From NCBI GenBank assembly GCA_016185365.1, contig JACPNP010000016.1, forward strand, positions 1-55,180: DNA of 55,180 bases, read 5' to 3'. Source of the stretch: Terriglobales bacterium. Its GTDB lineage: Bacteria > Acidobacteriota > Terriglobia > Terriglobales > Acidobacteriaceae. Shown here piece by piece: positions 24,935 to 34,410 of this stretch. The first letter of the stretch is position 1. Every line of letters starts with the position of its first letter. The position numbers were made by a program, and so were the translations under genes. Below the pieces are notes generated by a model. The model was not told the DNA's origin. It did no database searches and saw only the letters and a list, made by a program, of their open reading frames with translations.

Positions 24935-26554
24935 ATGAGCACATCCTCCAGCGCCATCAACGCCCGCATGCTGCGCATGCGCTTGCCCCGGGTGTGCGTG
25001 ACCATCATCGGCAAGACCGCGGCGGAGATGATCGAGAAAGCCGAGCAGGTGGCCCGTGACGATAACTCCTTTATTGAGTTCAGGTTAGACTACCTCTCCG
25101 AGCCCGCCTCCCTGTTGCCCAAGCTCAAGGGGTTCTTCGAGTACAACCCGCACATGATCCTCATCGCCACCTGCCGGCGGAAGAAGACCGGCGGGCTGTT
25201 CCGCGGGTCGATCGCCAGCGAGGTGGACATCCTCACCCGGGCGGCCAGCGCCGGCTGCCAGCTGGTGGACGTGGAGCTGGACACGGCCTCCAAATTGAAG
25301 GACCGGGACTGGGACAAGCTCCGCAAACACGGGGCGGCGATTCTTTTGAGTCACCACGATTTTCGCGCCACCAAGAACCTGGAAAAGGTCTACGCGAAGA
25401 TGTCGCAGTATCCCGCGGACTTCTTCAAGATCGTCACCACGGCCAAGGAACTGTATGACAACGTGGAGATGATGAAGTTCCTGGCGACGAAAAGCGATGA
25501 GCGTCCGATGATCGGGGTGTGCATGGGCGAACAGGGACTGATCAGCCGCCTGCTCAGCCTGCGCGCCGGCAGCATCTTCACGTTCGGGGCCGCGAATCCG
25601 GGCGAAGAGACCGCGCCCGGGCAGATCGCCGCGCGCCGGCTGCATGAGACGTATCGCATCGACCAGATCGATATCTCCACGCGGGTGTACGGCGTGGCCG
25701 GCGACCCCGTGGGCCACTCGCTCTCCCCGGCCATGATGAACACCGCGTTCCGCCGTGAGAACCTCAACGCCGTCTATCTCGGGCTGCACGCCAAGACCAT
25801 GAAGGACCTGATGCACTGCGTGCGCGAGATCCCCATCCACGGGCTCAGCATCACCATGCCGTACAAAGAGTCGGTGATGCGGCACCTGGACAAGAGCGAC
25901 CCGCTCTCCACCAAGATCGGCGCGTGCAATACGGTCATCCGCTCGCAAGAGGGCAAGCTCTACGGCTTCAATACGGATGTGGCCGGCGTGCTGCGTCCGC
26001 TGGAACAGCGCATGCCTATCCAGAATGCGAAGGTGCTGGTGATGGGCGCGGGCGGCGCGGCCCGGGCGGCGGTGTTCGGGCTGAAGGAGCGCGGCGCCGA
26101 GGTCTATGTGCTGAATCGCACCGCGGCCAAAGGCCAGCAGTTGGCGCGCCAGGCCCATGCGAAGTTCTTGCAGCGCGGGAACCTATCCAAGCTCTACGCC
26201 AAGGGATGGGTGTGGGATTGCATCATCAACGCCACGCCGGTGGGCATGGACAACGCCGAGGACAAGACCGCCGGCAGCGAAAAACCGTTGCTCACGGACA
26301 AAGAACTGGTCACGCGCTATGTGTTCGAGATGGTCTACTCGCCGGCCGAGACCAAGCTGACCAAGATGGCCCGCGCGCGCGGCATCCATGTGATTCCCGG
26401 GATCGAGATGTTCGTCCACCAGGGCGCGCGCCAGTTCGAGATCTGGACCGGCAAACCCGCGCCCATCGAAGAGATGCACAAAGTGGTGCTGCACGCTCTG
26501 GAACAACGCACCGCCCAGGCCGCCGCCGATAAGAACAACAAGAAGAAACGGTAG
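24935..26554 (+). CDS. aroDE: Bifunctional 3-dehydroquinate dehydratase / shikimate dehydrogenase
   Basis: 539 residues. Residues 18-245 are type I dehydroquinase: EFRLDYL with Glu48, SHHDF with catalytic His141 and FFKIVTTAK with Schiff-base Lys165. Residues 250-520 are shikimate dehydrogenase: YGVAGDPVGHSLSPAMMNTA, ITMPYKE with Lys311, GACNTV, GFNTD, VMGAGGAARAA and NATPVGM. The protein catalyses two consecutive shikimate-pathway steps (dehydroquinate to dehydroshikimate to shikimate). This fusion order is known from plants, chlamydiae, planctomycetes and acidobacteria. The end is Lys/Asn-rich. It feeds chorismate to trpE, encoded 11 kb away, but they are not co-transcribed. Confidence 0.96.
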   Translation: MSTSSSAINARMLRMRLPRVCVTIIGKTAAEMIEKAEQVARDDNSFIEFRLDYLSEPASLLPKLKGFFEYNPHMILIATCRRKKTGGLFRGSIASEVDILTRAASAGCQLVDVELDTASKLKDRDWDKLRKHGAAILLSHHDFRATKNLEKVYAKMSQYPADFFKIVTTAKELYDNVEMMKFLATKSDERPMIGVCMGEQGLISRLLSLRAGSIFTFGAANPGEETAPGQIAARRLHETYRIDQIDISTRVYGVAGDPVGHSLSPAMMNTAFRRENLNAVYLGLHAKTMKDLMHCVREIPIHGLSITMPYKESVMRHLDKSDPLSTKIGACNTVIRSQEGKLYGFNTDVAGVLRPLEQRMPIQNAKVLVMGAGGAARAAVFGLKERGAEVYVLNRTAAKGQQLARQAHAKFLQRGNLSKLYAKGWVWDCIINATPVGMDNAEDKTAGSEKPLLTDKELVTRYVFEMVYSPAETKLTKMARARGIHVIPGIEMFVHQGARQFEIWTGKPAPIEEMHKVVLHALEQRTAQAAADKNNKKKR

Positions 26555-26819
26555 AGGCGTCAGTAAATCTCCAGGTCCTTCCCGCTGCGCACCTCGAACG
26601 GCGCACCATCCACCGATAGGCGTTGTCATTGCCACCGCCGGAGCGGAACGCTCAGGGTCGGCGAGCGCCCAGCGCCGCGGCGCGAATCTGGCGGTAAGTA
26701 CCGTGGTGCAGAGTAGAACTATAAGAGTTCGAGGCAAAGGATTCGTCATTGCATCCCACACCCATTACCGTCGATAACATTGTTCATCGAACCTCCGCAA
26801 AAGAAGGAAGTGACGAATC

Positions 26820-27635
26820 GTGATAAGGCGCATGTTCCTCTGGTTGTGCCCAGTCATATTTCTAGTTGTTTGCATTTTCACCTATTACTATGCCCGCCCA
26901 ATCGGACTCCTATGGTTCACAAGTAGGCTCGTACAGCGAACACCAGAAATCGGGCTCGTGCCAAAGCCCTTGCCGAGCGTTCGATACGAAGTTACGGATA
27001 CCGCAGCTAAGAAGCTTACCTACTATGGCTACGATTTTGACGTCGCTTGGACTGAGATAAAGCAGGAGAGGAAGTACAAAGCGATTACCGTTTTGAACTT
27101 CTCCGGTGGTGGATTTGTAATTTTTCAAGATCCGGCGCAGAGCGTCAAAGCGCTGCAGGTAATGAGCATCCCGGCTCAATACCGCGGAACAAGTCTTGAA
27201 GACCTATTTGGGCCGGAAGTGACTCGTTCGAATTTTGCGTTCCAATCCGCAGTCCTGAATACCACGCCTGCTGATGTGGGCTTGTTTTCCTCGCGGCAGA
27301 AAATGGTCCGAAATTCAATTTTTTTGGTGTTCAAGAGCGTCGTAGTAAAGTCGAAGGGAGGGCTCTACAAATTCCAGACCCAATGGGTGCAAGGTTTTCA
27401 GATCGGCGACCCGGAGCGCGATGCCACTGTGACCCTTATTGCCTTTGATGCCCGTGACAATCAGATCGAGATACACATCGGTTCAGACAAGAAATCGGCC
27501 CACCGGTACACCCAGGCGGACGTGAACCGAGTCATTTTTTCATTGCGCCCAGCCCCGCTCGGCCCATCCGCCGCGGAAGTCCCGCCTACGCGTGCGGTCA
27601 AACCTCGCCCTACCGGAAATCCACGGGAACGTTGA
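26820..27635 (+). CDS. Membrane-anchored protein of unknown function
   Basis: 271 residues from GTG 26820, or 267 from ATG 26832. One N-terminal helix (MFLWLCPVIFLVVCIFTYYY) anchors a ~220-residue domain, predicted mixed alpha/beta (AITVLNFSGGGFVIFQDPAQ, then HIGSDKKSAHRYTQADVNRV), with a Pro/Arg-rich tail. I recognise no family. GAAGGAAG lies 11 nt before the GTG. Its third positions are less GC-rich than the genes on both sides, suggesting acquisition or relaxed selection. The next gene starts 84 bp downstream on the same strand, so co-transcription with the cyclase-kinase is possible. Confidence 0.65.
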   Translation: MIRRMFLWLCPVIFLVVCIFTYYYARPIGLLWFTSRLVQRTPEIGLVPKPLPSVRYEVTDTAAKKLTYYGYDFDVAWTEIKQERKYKAITVLNFSGGGFVIFQDPAQSVKALQVMSIPAQYRGTSLEDLFGPEVTRSNFAFQSAVLNTTPADVGLFSSRQKMVRNSIFLVFKSVVVKSKGGLYKFQTQWVQGFQIGDPERDATVTLIAFDARDNQIEIHIGSDKKSAHRYTQADVNRVIFSLRPAPLGPSAAEVPPTRAVKPRPTGNPRER

Positions 27636-27719
27636 CCGAAACCGCGTTCCGGCATACTCTGGTCGCGAGCCACCTCCCCAGGTCAGCCGCTCGGCATTTC
27701 TCTTAGGTGGAAGACGCAC

Positions 27720-29846
27720 ATGTCGATGGGTCTTGAAGCGATCCTTGCGCAACGGACGGACATCGATGCCGAATTGCGCAAGAACAAGAGTCCGGTCACG
27801 GTCATGTTCACCGACCTGGCGGGTTCGACCGCGTTTTTCGACCAGTTCGGCGACACCGCCGGCGTGAAGTGGATCGAAGAGCACAATTCCATCGTCTTTC
27901 CCGAGATCGAAAAACACAAAGGCACGGTGGTGAAGACCATCGGCGATTCGGTGATGGCCTACTTCCCCGACGCGGTGGAGGCGGTGCACGCCGGGGCGGA
28001 CATCCTCAAGGCCATCCACGCCACCAACAAGGGCCGCGAGCCCAAGGACAAGATGTACGTCCGCATCGCGCTGCATCACGGGCTGGGCTACCTGCGCGGC
28101 GGAGACATCTTCGGCGACGTGGTGAATGTGGCCGCGCGCCTGGCCAAGAACTGCCTGCCGGCGCAGATCCTGGTCTCCGAAGCCGTCTACCTGGGCGCGC
28201 ACGAGAACGCGGGCATGGAATTCCGGCAGATGGGCTCGGTGCAGTTCCGGGGCAAGACCTCGGTCGAGAACCTGTTCGAAGTGATGTGGACGGACGATCA
28301 GACATACGGTGACCTGCGCACCTTGTTCCCGGGCAAGAAAGCCGCCGTCATGCCCAAGGACGAGGAATTCACGGGCGGACGTTATGCCATCCAGACGGAA
28401 CTTGGACGGGGCGCGATGGGCGTGGTCTATAAGGCGTATGACCGCATGATCGGCCGCCACGTGGCCATGAAGACCATCCCCCTCGAAGTGGATGAGTCGC
28501 AGCGCGAGGCCCTGGTCGCGCGCCTGAAGAAGGAAGCCAATACCGCCGGCGCGCTTGACCATCCCAACATCGTCACTGTGTATGACGTGGGCGATGAAGG
28601 CGGGGTCTTCTATTTCACCATGCAATACGTGGAAGGCCGCACGCTCTCCAGCATCAAGGACGAGGGCGAGTTGCTGCCGCTGGAGAAATTGTGCGACATC
28701 TGCGACCAGATGATCGGGGCCATGGCCTTCGCCCACCAGGCAGGCGTGATCCATCGCGACTTGAAACCCTCGAACATGATGCTCACGGCCAAGGGCCAGG
28801 TGAAGATCATGGACTTCGGCATCGCCAAGTTCGGGGACTCCGGCCTGACCCGCGCGGGCACCATCCTGGGCACGCCGAGTTATCTGGCGCCGGAGCAGGC
28901 GGCCGGCCGCCGCGTGGACAATCGCGCGGACATCTTTTCCCTCGGCGCCATCCTCTATGAGCTGTTCACCGGCGACAGGGCGTTCTCCGGGGAGTCCACC
29001 ACCGCCATCCTTTATAAGGTGATGCACGAGAACCCGATCCCGCCGCGCGCCATCGAGCCTTCCCTTTCGCAATCACTCAATGACGTGGTCATGAAGGCGC
29101 TGGCCAAAGATCCGGCCGAGCGCTACCAGTCCTGTGAGGAGCTTCAGGAGGCCCTGCGCGAGGCGCGCCGCTCTCCGGGCCGCGCAGCCGTAGCCGCTCC
29201 GGTCACAGGCACGCAATACGCCGAGCGCACTGTGGCCAAAACCGTGGCCGTCTCGCCCAAGAATGTCCCGCTTCCACCTGCGCCCAAGAGCAAGATGCCG
29301 ATGATCGCCGGTGGGGTGGCCGCGCTGGTGCTGGTCGGCGCCGGGGTCGGCTATGTGATGACGCGCAAGCCGGAAGCGACCCTGGCAAGTCCGCCGGCGA
29401 AATCCGATTCCGCGCCACCGGCAGCGGCTTCGCCCGCAACTGTGGATCCCGCTTCGGTGAGTTCGGAAGCCGGCACGCACACGACGGATACCGCCGCTTC
29501 GCCGCGCAAGGGCAAGGGCGCGGGACGCGCGCAGGACTTGCCCGATGCGCCCTCGGCTCTACGAGGAAAGGGCCGGATGCGGGAAGCGCTCAAGCAGCGC
29601 ATCGAACAACAAAAGGCGGCCAATGAGCCGGAACCCGCCGCTCCCCCCGCGCCGGTCGCGAGCGGCGGCTTGTTCTCTTCTTCTGATATCCCCGATCTGA
29701 TGATGCGCGCCGACCGCTATGCCGGGCGCGGCGAGTACAAGCGCGCCATCATCACCTATGAGGAGATCCTGCGCATCGATCCGCGCAATACCGCAGCGCG
29801 CGAAGGCTTGAACCGGGCCCGGGCCGCGGCCGGCATCCGGCGGTAA
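27720..29846 (+). CDS. Class III nucleotide cyclase fused to a membrane Ser/Thr protein kinase with TPR
   Basis: 708 residues. Residues 25-190 are a class III cyclase: FTDLAGST with metal Asp32, IGDSVMAYF with metal Asp76, and GDVVNVAARLA with transition-state Asn136 and Arg140, so it should be active. Residues 221-485 are a PknB-type kinase: LGRGAMGVVYKA, Lys251, HRDLKPSN with Asp347 and DFGIAK with Asp365. A membrane helix is at about 523-545 (MIAGGVAALVLVGAGVGYVM), then an Ala/Pro linker and one TPR-like pair near the C-terminus. Both catalytic domains are cytosolic. The protein could make cAMP (or cGMP) and phosphorylate partners in one polypeptide. A convergent TPR operon follows. Confidence 0.93.
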   Translation: MSMGLEAILAQRTDIDAELRKNKSPVTVMFTDLAGSTAFFDQFGDTAGVKWIEEHNSIVFPEIEKHKGTVVKTIGDSVMAYFPDAVEAVHAGADILKAIHATNKGREPKDKMYVRIALHHGLGYLRGGDIFGDVVNVAARLAKNCLPAQILVSEAVYLGAHENAGMEFRQMGSVQFRGKTSVENLFEVMWTDDQTYGDLRTLFPGKKAAVMPKDEEFTGGRYAIQTELGRGAMGVVYKAYDRMIGRHVAMKTIPLEVDESQREALVARLKKEANTAGALDHPNIVTVYDVGDEGGVFYFTMQYVEGRTLSSIKDEGELLPLEKLCDICDQMIGAMAFAHQAGVIHRDLKPSNMMLTAKGQVKIMDFGIAKFGDSGLTRAGTILGTPSYLAPEQAAGRRVDNRADIFSLGAILYELFTGDRAFSGESTTAILYKVMHENPIPPRAIEPSLSQSLNDVVMKALAKDPAERYQSCEELQEALREARRSPGRAAVAAPVTGTQYAERTVAKTVAVSPKNVPLPPAPKSKMPMIAGGVAALVLVGAGVGYVMTRKPEATLASPPAKSDSAPPAAASPATVDPASVSSEAGTHTTDTAASPRKGKGAGRAQDLPDAPSALRGKGRMREALKQRIEQQKAANEPEPAAPPAPVASGGLFSSSDIPDLMMRADRYAGRGEYKRAIITYEEILRIDPRNTAAREGLNRARAAAGIRR

Positions 29847-29932
29847 GCGTTTCGCAGCCGCTGGAGCGGCTGCTCCCCCGGCTAGGTTTCCTGGAATGGC
29901 TGGAGCTATCGCATGCCGAGCCGAGAGAAGCG

Positions 29933-31738
29933 TTATTCCACTTTCACGGTCGTGATGTTGAATTCATTGCGCAGGAAGTTCACCGCTTCCTGACGCTCCG
30001 GGGTGTTTTTCTCGGGTGTGATGTTCAAATAAAGGATGTATTTCTCGGCGGCGGCCTCTTTGTCTTCTTTGGCCAGCGCGTCCCGCGCGTCCTGCAGCAC
30101 GCGCGCGGGCACGGACTCGATCCAACTCCGCACCTTGACTACGATCTCATCCTGCACTTTGGCCTCGGCCTCCGCCAGTAATTGGATCTCATCCGGCGGT
30201 GAGCCTTCCTCCACGATGCCTTCGGTGTCTTCCGGCTTCACGTTCTCCAGGATGGAAACGATCTTGGGCAGCTCGACCTTGGAGCCATCCGCCTGCAGGG
30301 CGGTATTGCTGGCGGAGTCGCTGGCCCGGACAGCGACATCCACGTAAGCGCCCAGGGTGAATGTGCGCTTGATGTAGTTATAGGGCTGAATGATGTCCTG
30401 CAGCAGCGTCTCCGGGATCAGAGTGAGCTTGCGTTTCTGCTCCTCGATGCGTTTGCCGATCTCCTCGACTTGCCGATTGGCGGCCTCGATCTCTTTTTTC
30501 TTGTTACGCACGGCGATGGCTTTGCCGTTCTCCACCGCCGTCTGGTACTCACGCTCCAGGCCTTCCACCACCCGCGACTGCTCCAGCCACACCGGATTGC
30601 GCACCTCGCGCTGCCCGGCCCGATACTTCGAATTCAGCCGCTGCGTGTCCACCTTCTTTTCCGTGCGGTGCTGGTTGATGTCGCCGATCAGCAGATACAC
30701 CGGCTGCACGGCATTCGGATCCGTGGGCGGCGGGATGCGGTCGCGCGTGAGGATATGGACCCCGCGGAAGCCGGCGGCCTCCATGCGCGAGGCGATGGTG
30801 TCCGCCATCTGGTCGGCGAAGCCCAGGCTGTCGCGCCGCGAGGTCTGATCGCGGAACTGGACGGCGATCGAAAGCCTGCCCCGGACCTCATAGGCGGGGC
30901 CGAACTTGGTGATCTGGTTGCGTATCCCCTCGAAGTCGCGCTTGAAGCGCTGGCCTTCGAGCAGCATGTGCCAGCCCAGGGCGACGCCGGATCCGCGCGG
31001 CTTTTCCAGCAGGCGGTTGCCTTGCGCCAGGTAATACTCGCTGATCTTTTCACTTACAAGGTCCAGCTTTACCTGGATGTTGTCATCTTCAGGCTGAAGC
31101 CCGCCGGCCTTGGAGAGGAAGTCGAACGCCTGCCGGGCGGCATCTTCATCGGCGCGTCCGCGGATGGGGATATGGATGCGGATGAGGTCGCCGCTGCGCG
31201 CCAACAGGTCTTTCAGATAGTCCGCTTTCAGCGCGGTCATCTCCTCGCCCACGTAGACGCGCTGCCCGTCGGGCAGTTCGGAGAGCGCCTCATACGCTTC
31301 CACGAATTGCTTCCGCGCGACGAAAGCCTTGGACTGCTCCACCGCGCGCGCGGCGGCGTCCTTGTTGTTCACCGTCTCAAGGTCAGACTCGGCTTTTTTC
31401 AGCGCGGCCTCGGTCTCCACATCAGGATGGACCTCGAGTGATTTCTTGAACTCGACGATGGCCTCTTCCCATTTCTGCTCGGTCGCCAGCGCCTGGCCTT
31501 TTTCGCGGTGATTCCGCGCGACCGCCTGGATGATCGCCGCCACCCGCGGCAATTCTTGCTCCAACCCGGTGTAGCGCAGGATGGCCGCGTAGGCGGGATC
31601 GAACTTGCCCTCGTTCACCAGGTTGTCGCCCTGGTCCAGCGCCTTGTCCAGGAGCGTCTGCTGGGTCTCGATGTCGGCGCGCAGCTTGTCCAGATTGGGG
31701 AAGGACCCATCCACGATGCGCACGTGCTCCATGATCAC
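29933..31738 (-). CDS. TPR/coiled-coil protein of unknown function (601 aa)
   Basis: Residues 20-160 are TPR-like (GQALATEQKWEEAIVEFKKS, then QSKAFVARKQFVEAYEALSE). A central beta-containing domain follows (GRLSIAVQFRDQTSRRDSLG, then GVHILTRDRIPPPTDPNAVQ), then a charged coiled coil around 385-425 and another helical repeat near the end. There is no signal peptide. The start is GTG 31738, overlapping the upstream stop (GTGA); AAGAAGG is 5 nt before it. It is coupled to the secreted-protein gene upstream, so the two probably act together. I recognise no family. A frame fusion with its partner is possible but not supported. Confidence 0.75.
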   Translation of the reverse strand: MIMEHVRIVDGSFPNLDKLRADIETQQTLLDKALDQGDNLVNEGKFDPAYAAILRYTGLEQELPRVAAIIQAVARNHREKGQALATEQKWEEAIVEFKKSLEVHPDVETEAALKKAESDLETVNNKDAAARAVEQSKAFVARKQFVEAYEALSELPDGQRVYVGEEMTALKADYLKDLLARSGDLIRIHIPIRGRADEDAARQAFDFLSKAGGLQPEDDNIQVKLDLVSEKISEYYLAQGNRLLEKPRGSGVALGWHMLLEGQRFKRDFEGIRNQITKFGPAYEVRGRLSIAVQFRDQTSRRDSLGFADQMADTIASRMEAAGFRGVHILTRDRIPPPTDPNAVQPVYLLIGDINQHRTEKKVDTQRLNSKYRAGQREVRNPVWLEQSRVVEGLEREYQTAVENGKAIAVRNKKKEIEAANRQVEEIGKRIEEQKRKLTLIPETLLQDIIQPYNYIKRTFTLGAYVDVAVRASDSASNTALQADGSKVELPKIVSILENVKPEDTEGIVEEGSPPDEIQLLAEAEAKVQDEIVVKVRSWIESVPARVLQDARDALAKEDKEAAAEKYILYLNITPEKNTPERQEAVNFLRNEFNITTVKVE

Positions 31739-32565
31739 TTGCGCCTTCTTGAGTGCGTGATCGAATCCGTCTCGAAACGCAGCTTGTCCGCGCGCACAAA
31801 GTTCACCATCACCTTGAGCGCCTCCGCGGCCTGTTCCCGCGCGGTCTTGAGCAAGCCATAGTTCGGCGCCCCGGTATCCACGGAACGCCTGTAGGCGATG
31901 AGCGCATTCTCGCCTTCCCCGGTGATCATCCCGGCCAGCGCGCCTTTCACCTCGACGGTGTGCGGGGCCGCCGCATACTGCCGCAGATACTCGCGCAGCA
32001 AGGGGATGGTGGGCGCGCGGGTGACGCGCAGATATTCCGCCGGCTCCGGATCGGGGCCGGGCACGACCACGATCTTCATCCCGGTCTTGAACTCCGGCGG
32101 CACCATGTCCGACCCCTGAGTGGAAGCGGATTTGGAGATGAACCGGCCGGTCAGCAGGGCCATGTCCGCCAGGTCTTTGGGGGTGACTCCGGTGCGCTTT
32201 TCCAGCTTGAGATTCTGCGGCGCCACACAGGAGACTCCGGACGGCGAGGTCATGCGGATCACGCCGTCTGACCCGCGCTCAAGGGCCGTCATCTGCGACA
32301 GCGGGACCTTGGCCAGCTTCTTGTACCCGTTGTTGTCAAAGCGCTCGTTGCCGACGCAGGCGTACATCTCCGCCTTGGTGTTGATGCGGAGGCCGTCCGC
32401 GATCACATAGGCCGGCCCGGAGGGCGTGTCATAAAGAATGACAATGGTCTGCACCGGGTCCTTGGCAAAGGATCCCACACTCAAAAGCAAGCACAATGAC
32501 GCCAGGACGAGGGCCTGCCGACACACCGACACGACTTTTTCTGGGACCAGAACCGGGGTAGCCAT
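31735..32565 (-). CDS. Exported protein of unknown function, operon partner of the 601-aa TPR protein
   Basis: 276 residues. A signal peptide is at about residues 10-37 (ALVLASLCLLLSVGSFAK). The mature part has a beta-rich region (TIVILYDTPSGPAYVIADGL) and a cysteine-containing AEMYACVGNERFD, then a helical C-terminus. ATG 32565 (MATPVLVPEKVVS) is the best start; the frame extends 44 codons upstream without start or family support. The stop overlaps the GTG of the next gene. No known domain is recognised. The 454-bp gap to the divergent GvpL/F gene has no other gene. Confidence 0.7.
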   Translation of the reverse strand: MATPVLVPEKVVSVCRQALVLASLCLLLSVGSFAKDPVQTIVILYDTPSGPAYVIADGLRINTKAEMYACVGNERFDNNGYKKLAKVPLSQMTALERGSDGVIRMTSPSGVSCVAPQNLKLEKRTGVTPKDLADMALLTGRFISKSASTQGSDMVPPEFKTGMKIVVVPGPDPEPAEYLRVTRAPTIPLLREYLRQYAAAPHTVEVKGALAGMITGEGENALIAYRRSVDTGAPNYGLLKTAREQAAEALKVMVNFVRADKLRFETDSITHSRRRK

Positions 32566-33019
32566 GGACCGGACAGAATTCAAGACGCTAAAGGTAGCAC
32601 GCGCATTCGGGTGAAGCAATGGATTGTACCTGCCGGAAACGGGCGCGGGACGGTTGCATCCGCGGTTTTTCCCGTAGCGTGCTGACTTTTTCGGCACCGG
32701 GTGATTTCTCCCGGTATCCGCCGCTCTATACCATGTTTTATGGGTGTTTCTTCGTTAATCCTTGTACTGCAATCACTTAGCGAACGGCTTACAGCGGCTC
32801 GCGGGAAAATTCGGTGGTTGCTTTTTCATGGGGCGCATGGCTAGGATAGGCCTAGTGAGGACAGCGCCACACGATTCGGCTGGGCGCATGTCAGTTCAGC
32901 TTCGCTTTACGCACTAGACAAACTAAGTCAGGCCAGACCCAAGGAAGAACGGGCTTTGTCGTCGTTCGCTCCGACATGGGTGAATGAACGTCTTTGTCCC
33001 GTTCCGCGGAGAGACTCAA

Positions 33020-33763
33020 ATGGCGTGGTATGCGTATTGCATCACGGAGCAGCAGGCTTTCCAGGGTTCCATCCGGGCACGTCGGCCCTTTCCCCTCGAA
33101 AATCTTAAAGGCATCAATGGAGCGCAGGTCTTTGGGTATCCCTCCGGCGATTTTGCGATCATCGTCAGCGACTTCGTGAAGGGCGGACCTTTGACCCAGC
33201 AGTCGGTGATGGAGCACTCGCACGTGGTCAGTGCCTGCTTCGAGCGGACCACCGTTCTTCCCTTCCGCTTCGGCACCCTGTTTGAGACCGATGAGGCCCT
33301 GCGCCGCGCCGTGCGCTCGAACCGAAAAGCGTTCCTCGCGTCCGTGGACCGGTTGCGGGGCAAAGCGGAGATGCACCTGAAAGTAGTGGTCAAAGACGGG
33401 CACCTGATGGAAGCCATGGAGACCTTGCATCTGCCCAACACCACCGGTGGCGCGTACCTCAGTGTGTTGCGCGAAAAAGCCAGCCGCCAGCGCGAACGCC
33501 AGACCAAGGTCCGATCACTTTCCACGCAAGTCAGCCGGATGCTGCATCCGCTGGAAGAAGAAGTGAGCTGCCGCAAATCCGACGGCGGCATGCTGCTGGA
33601 CATCGCCCACCTCATCGACCACAGCTCTCTGGAGAAATATCAGAACCGCTTTCACAGCGCCTCGACGCAGATCAAAGGTTGCGAGATGATCATGAGCGGC
33701 CCGTGGCCGCCGTATCACTTCATGCCGGTCAAACTCCGCACCGTGAACGGCGGAAATTCCTAA
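33020..33763 (+). CDS. Orphan gas-vesicle-type protein (GvpL/GvpF family)
   Basis: 247 residues. WYAYCITEQQAF, then VFGYPSGDFAIIVSDFVKGG, MEHSHVVSACFERTTVLPFR with FGTLFETDEAL, GKAEMHLKVVVKDG, GGAYLSVLREKAS and SGPWPPYHFMPV are the alternating blocks of GvpF/GvpL. These proteins are minor structural or assembly factors of gas vesicles. No gvpA, gvpN, gvpK or other gvp gene lies within 33 kb upstream or 21 kb downstream. ATG 33020 (MAWYAYC) has GGAGAG 6 nt upstream. A weak promoter, TTGCTT (32818) with TAGGAT (32842), precedes it. Isolated members may have another assembly role, which is unknown. Confidence 0.85.
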   Translation: MAWYAYCITEQQAFQGSIRARRPFPLENLKGINGAQVFGYPSGDFAIIVSDFVKGGPLTQQSVMEHSHVVSACFERTTVLPFRFGTLFETDEALRRAVRSNRKAFLASVDRLRGKAEMHLKVVVKDGHLMEAMETLHLPNTTGGAYLSVLREKASRQRERQTKVRSLSTQVSRMLHPLEEEVSCRKSDGGMLLDIAHLIDHSSLEKYQNRFHSASTQIKGCEMIMSGPWPPYHFMPVKLRTVNGGNS

Positions 33764-33895
33764 CGATCTTCCGTCTGCCAACAAGCGCGGGGCTTCGGCC
33801 CTGCGCTTGTTCTTGTGTCCGTCCGCCGACGGGATTCGTACCACCTTTTCCACAGCCGAAGCATCGAATGTCACACGATTCGCAAGGCGGGTTCC

Positions 33896-33924
33896 TTGAC
33901 CCTCCCGGCGAAGCGGAATAAAAT
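33896..33924 (+). promoter_or_regulatory. Promoter of the DksA-like gene
   Basis: TTGACC (33896-33901), a 17-bp spacer and TAAAAT (33919-33924). Transcription would start about 57 nt before the ATG at 33988. Confidence 0.65.
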
Positions 33925-33987
33925 CAATGATTCGGCGGGTGATTCCGCTTTCGACTGGAGACCATTCGTCGCAGAAGGTACGCACTC

Positions 33988-34356
33988 ATGGAAAAGAAGA
34001 AGCTGGAAAATTTCAAAAAGCACCTGGAAGAGCGACAGAAGGACCTGCGCAAGATCGTGGCCCGCACCGAACAGGACGGCCGCGACGCCGACGTGGGCAC
34101 GGCGCAGGACATCGCCGACCGCGCCGCGAACTCCTACACCAAGGAGTTCCTCTTCCATCAGAGCAATAACGAGCGCCAGCTGCTGCAGATGGTGGAGGGC
34201 GCGCTGGCCCGCATCCGCGAAGGCAGTTTTGGCGAATGCATCCATTGCGGCAATGAGATCAATGCCAAACGCCTGGAAGCCGTGCCCTGGACGCGCTACT
34301 GCATCGCCTGTCAGGAAAAGATGGAAAAAGGCCAGCTGGAAGGCGCCAACGCGTAG
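33988..34356 (+). CDS. DksA/TraR-family zinc-finger transcription factor
   Basis: 122 residues. An N-terminal coiled coil (residues 1-75) has DIADRAANS, which matches the DxxDxA acidic tip (Asp41, Asp44, Ala46) that acts in the RNA polymerase secondary channel. The C-terminal zinc ribbon uses Cys84, Cys87 (ECIHCG), Cys105 and Cys108 (CIACQ). The full-length fold suggests a real DksA-like regulator that modulates initiation with or without ppGpp, rather than a truncated TraR. It has its own promoter and a strong terminator; AGAAGG is about 9 nt before the ATG. Confidence 0.92.
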   Translation: MEKKKLENFKKHLEERQKDLRKIVARTEQDGRDADVGTAQDIADRAANSYTKEFLFHQSNNERQLLQMVEGALARIREGSFGECIHCGNEINAKRLEAVPWTRYCIACQEKMEKGQLEGANA

Positions 34357-34380
34357 AGTTTTTCGCGACCGCGAAGACAG

Positions 34381-34410
34381 AAGCCGCCAAATGGCGGCTT
34401 TTGTTTTTTT
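34381..34410 (+). terminator. Intrinsic terminator after the DksA-like gene
   Basis: AAGCCGCC (34381-34388), an AAAT loop and GGCGGCTT (34393-34400), followed by TTGTTTTTTT. It reaches the 3' end of the convergent asmA gene. Confidence 0.92.

Noticed and set aside
26560-26640. Minus-strand vestige reading LSVDGAPFEVRSGKDLEIY before a stop
   Set aside because: Only about 20 codons, closed by a stop upstream; not enough to call a gene remnant.
31735-31800. Programmed frameshift joining the two TPR-operon genes
   Set aside because: The alternate frame reads GFDHALKKAQVIMEHV upstream, but no slippery site is visible and the GTGA overlap explains the order.
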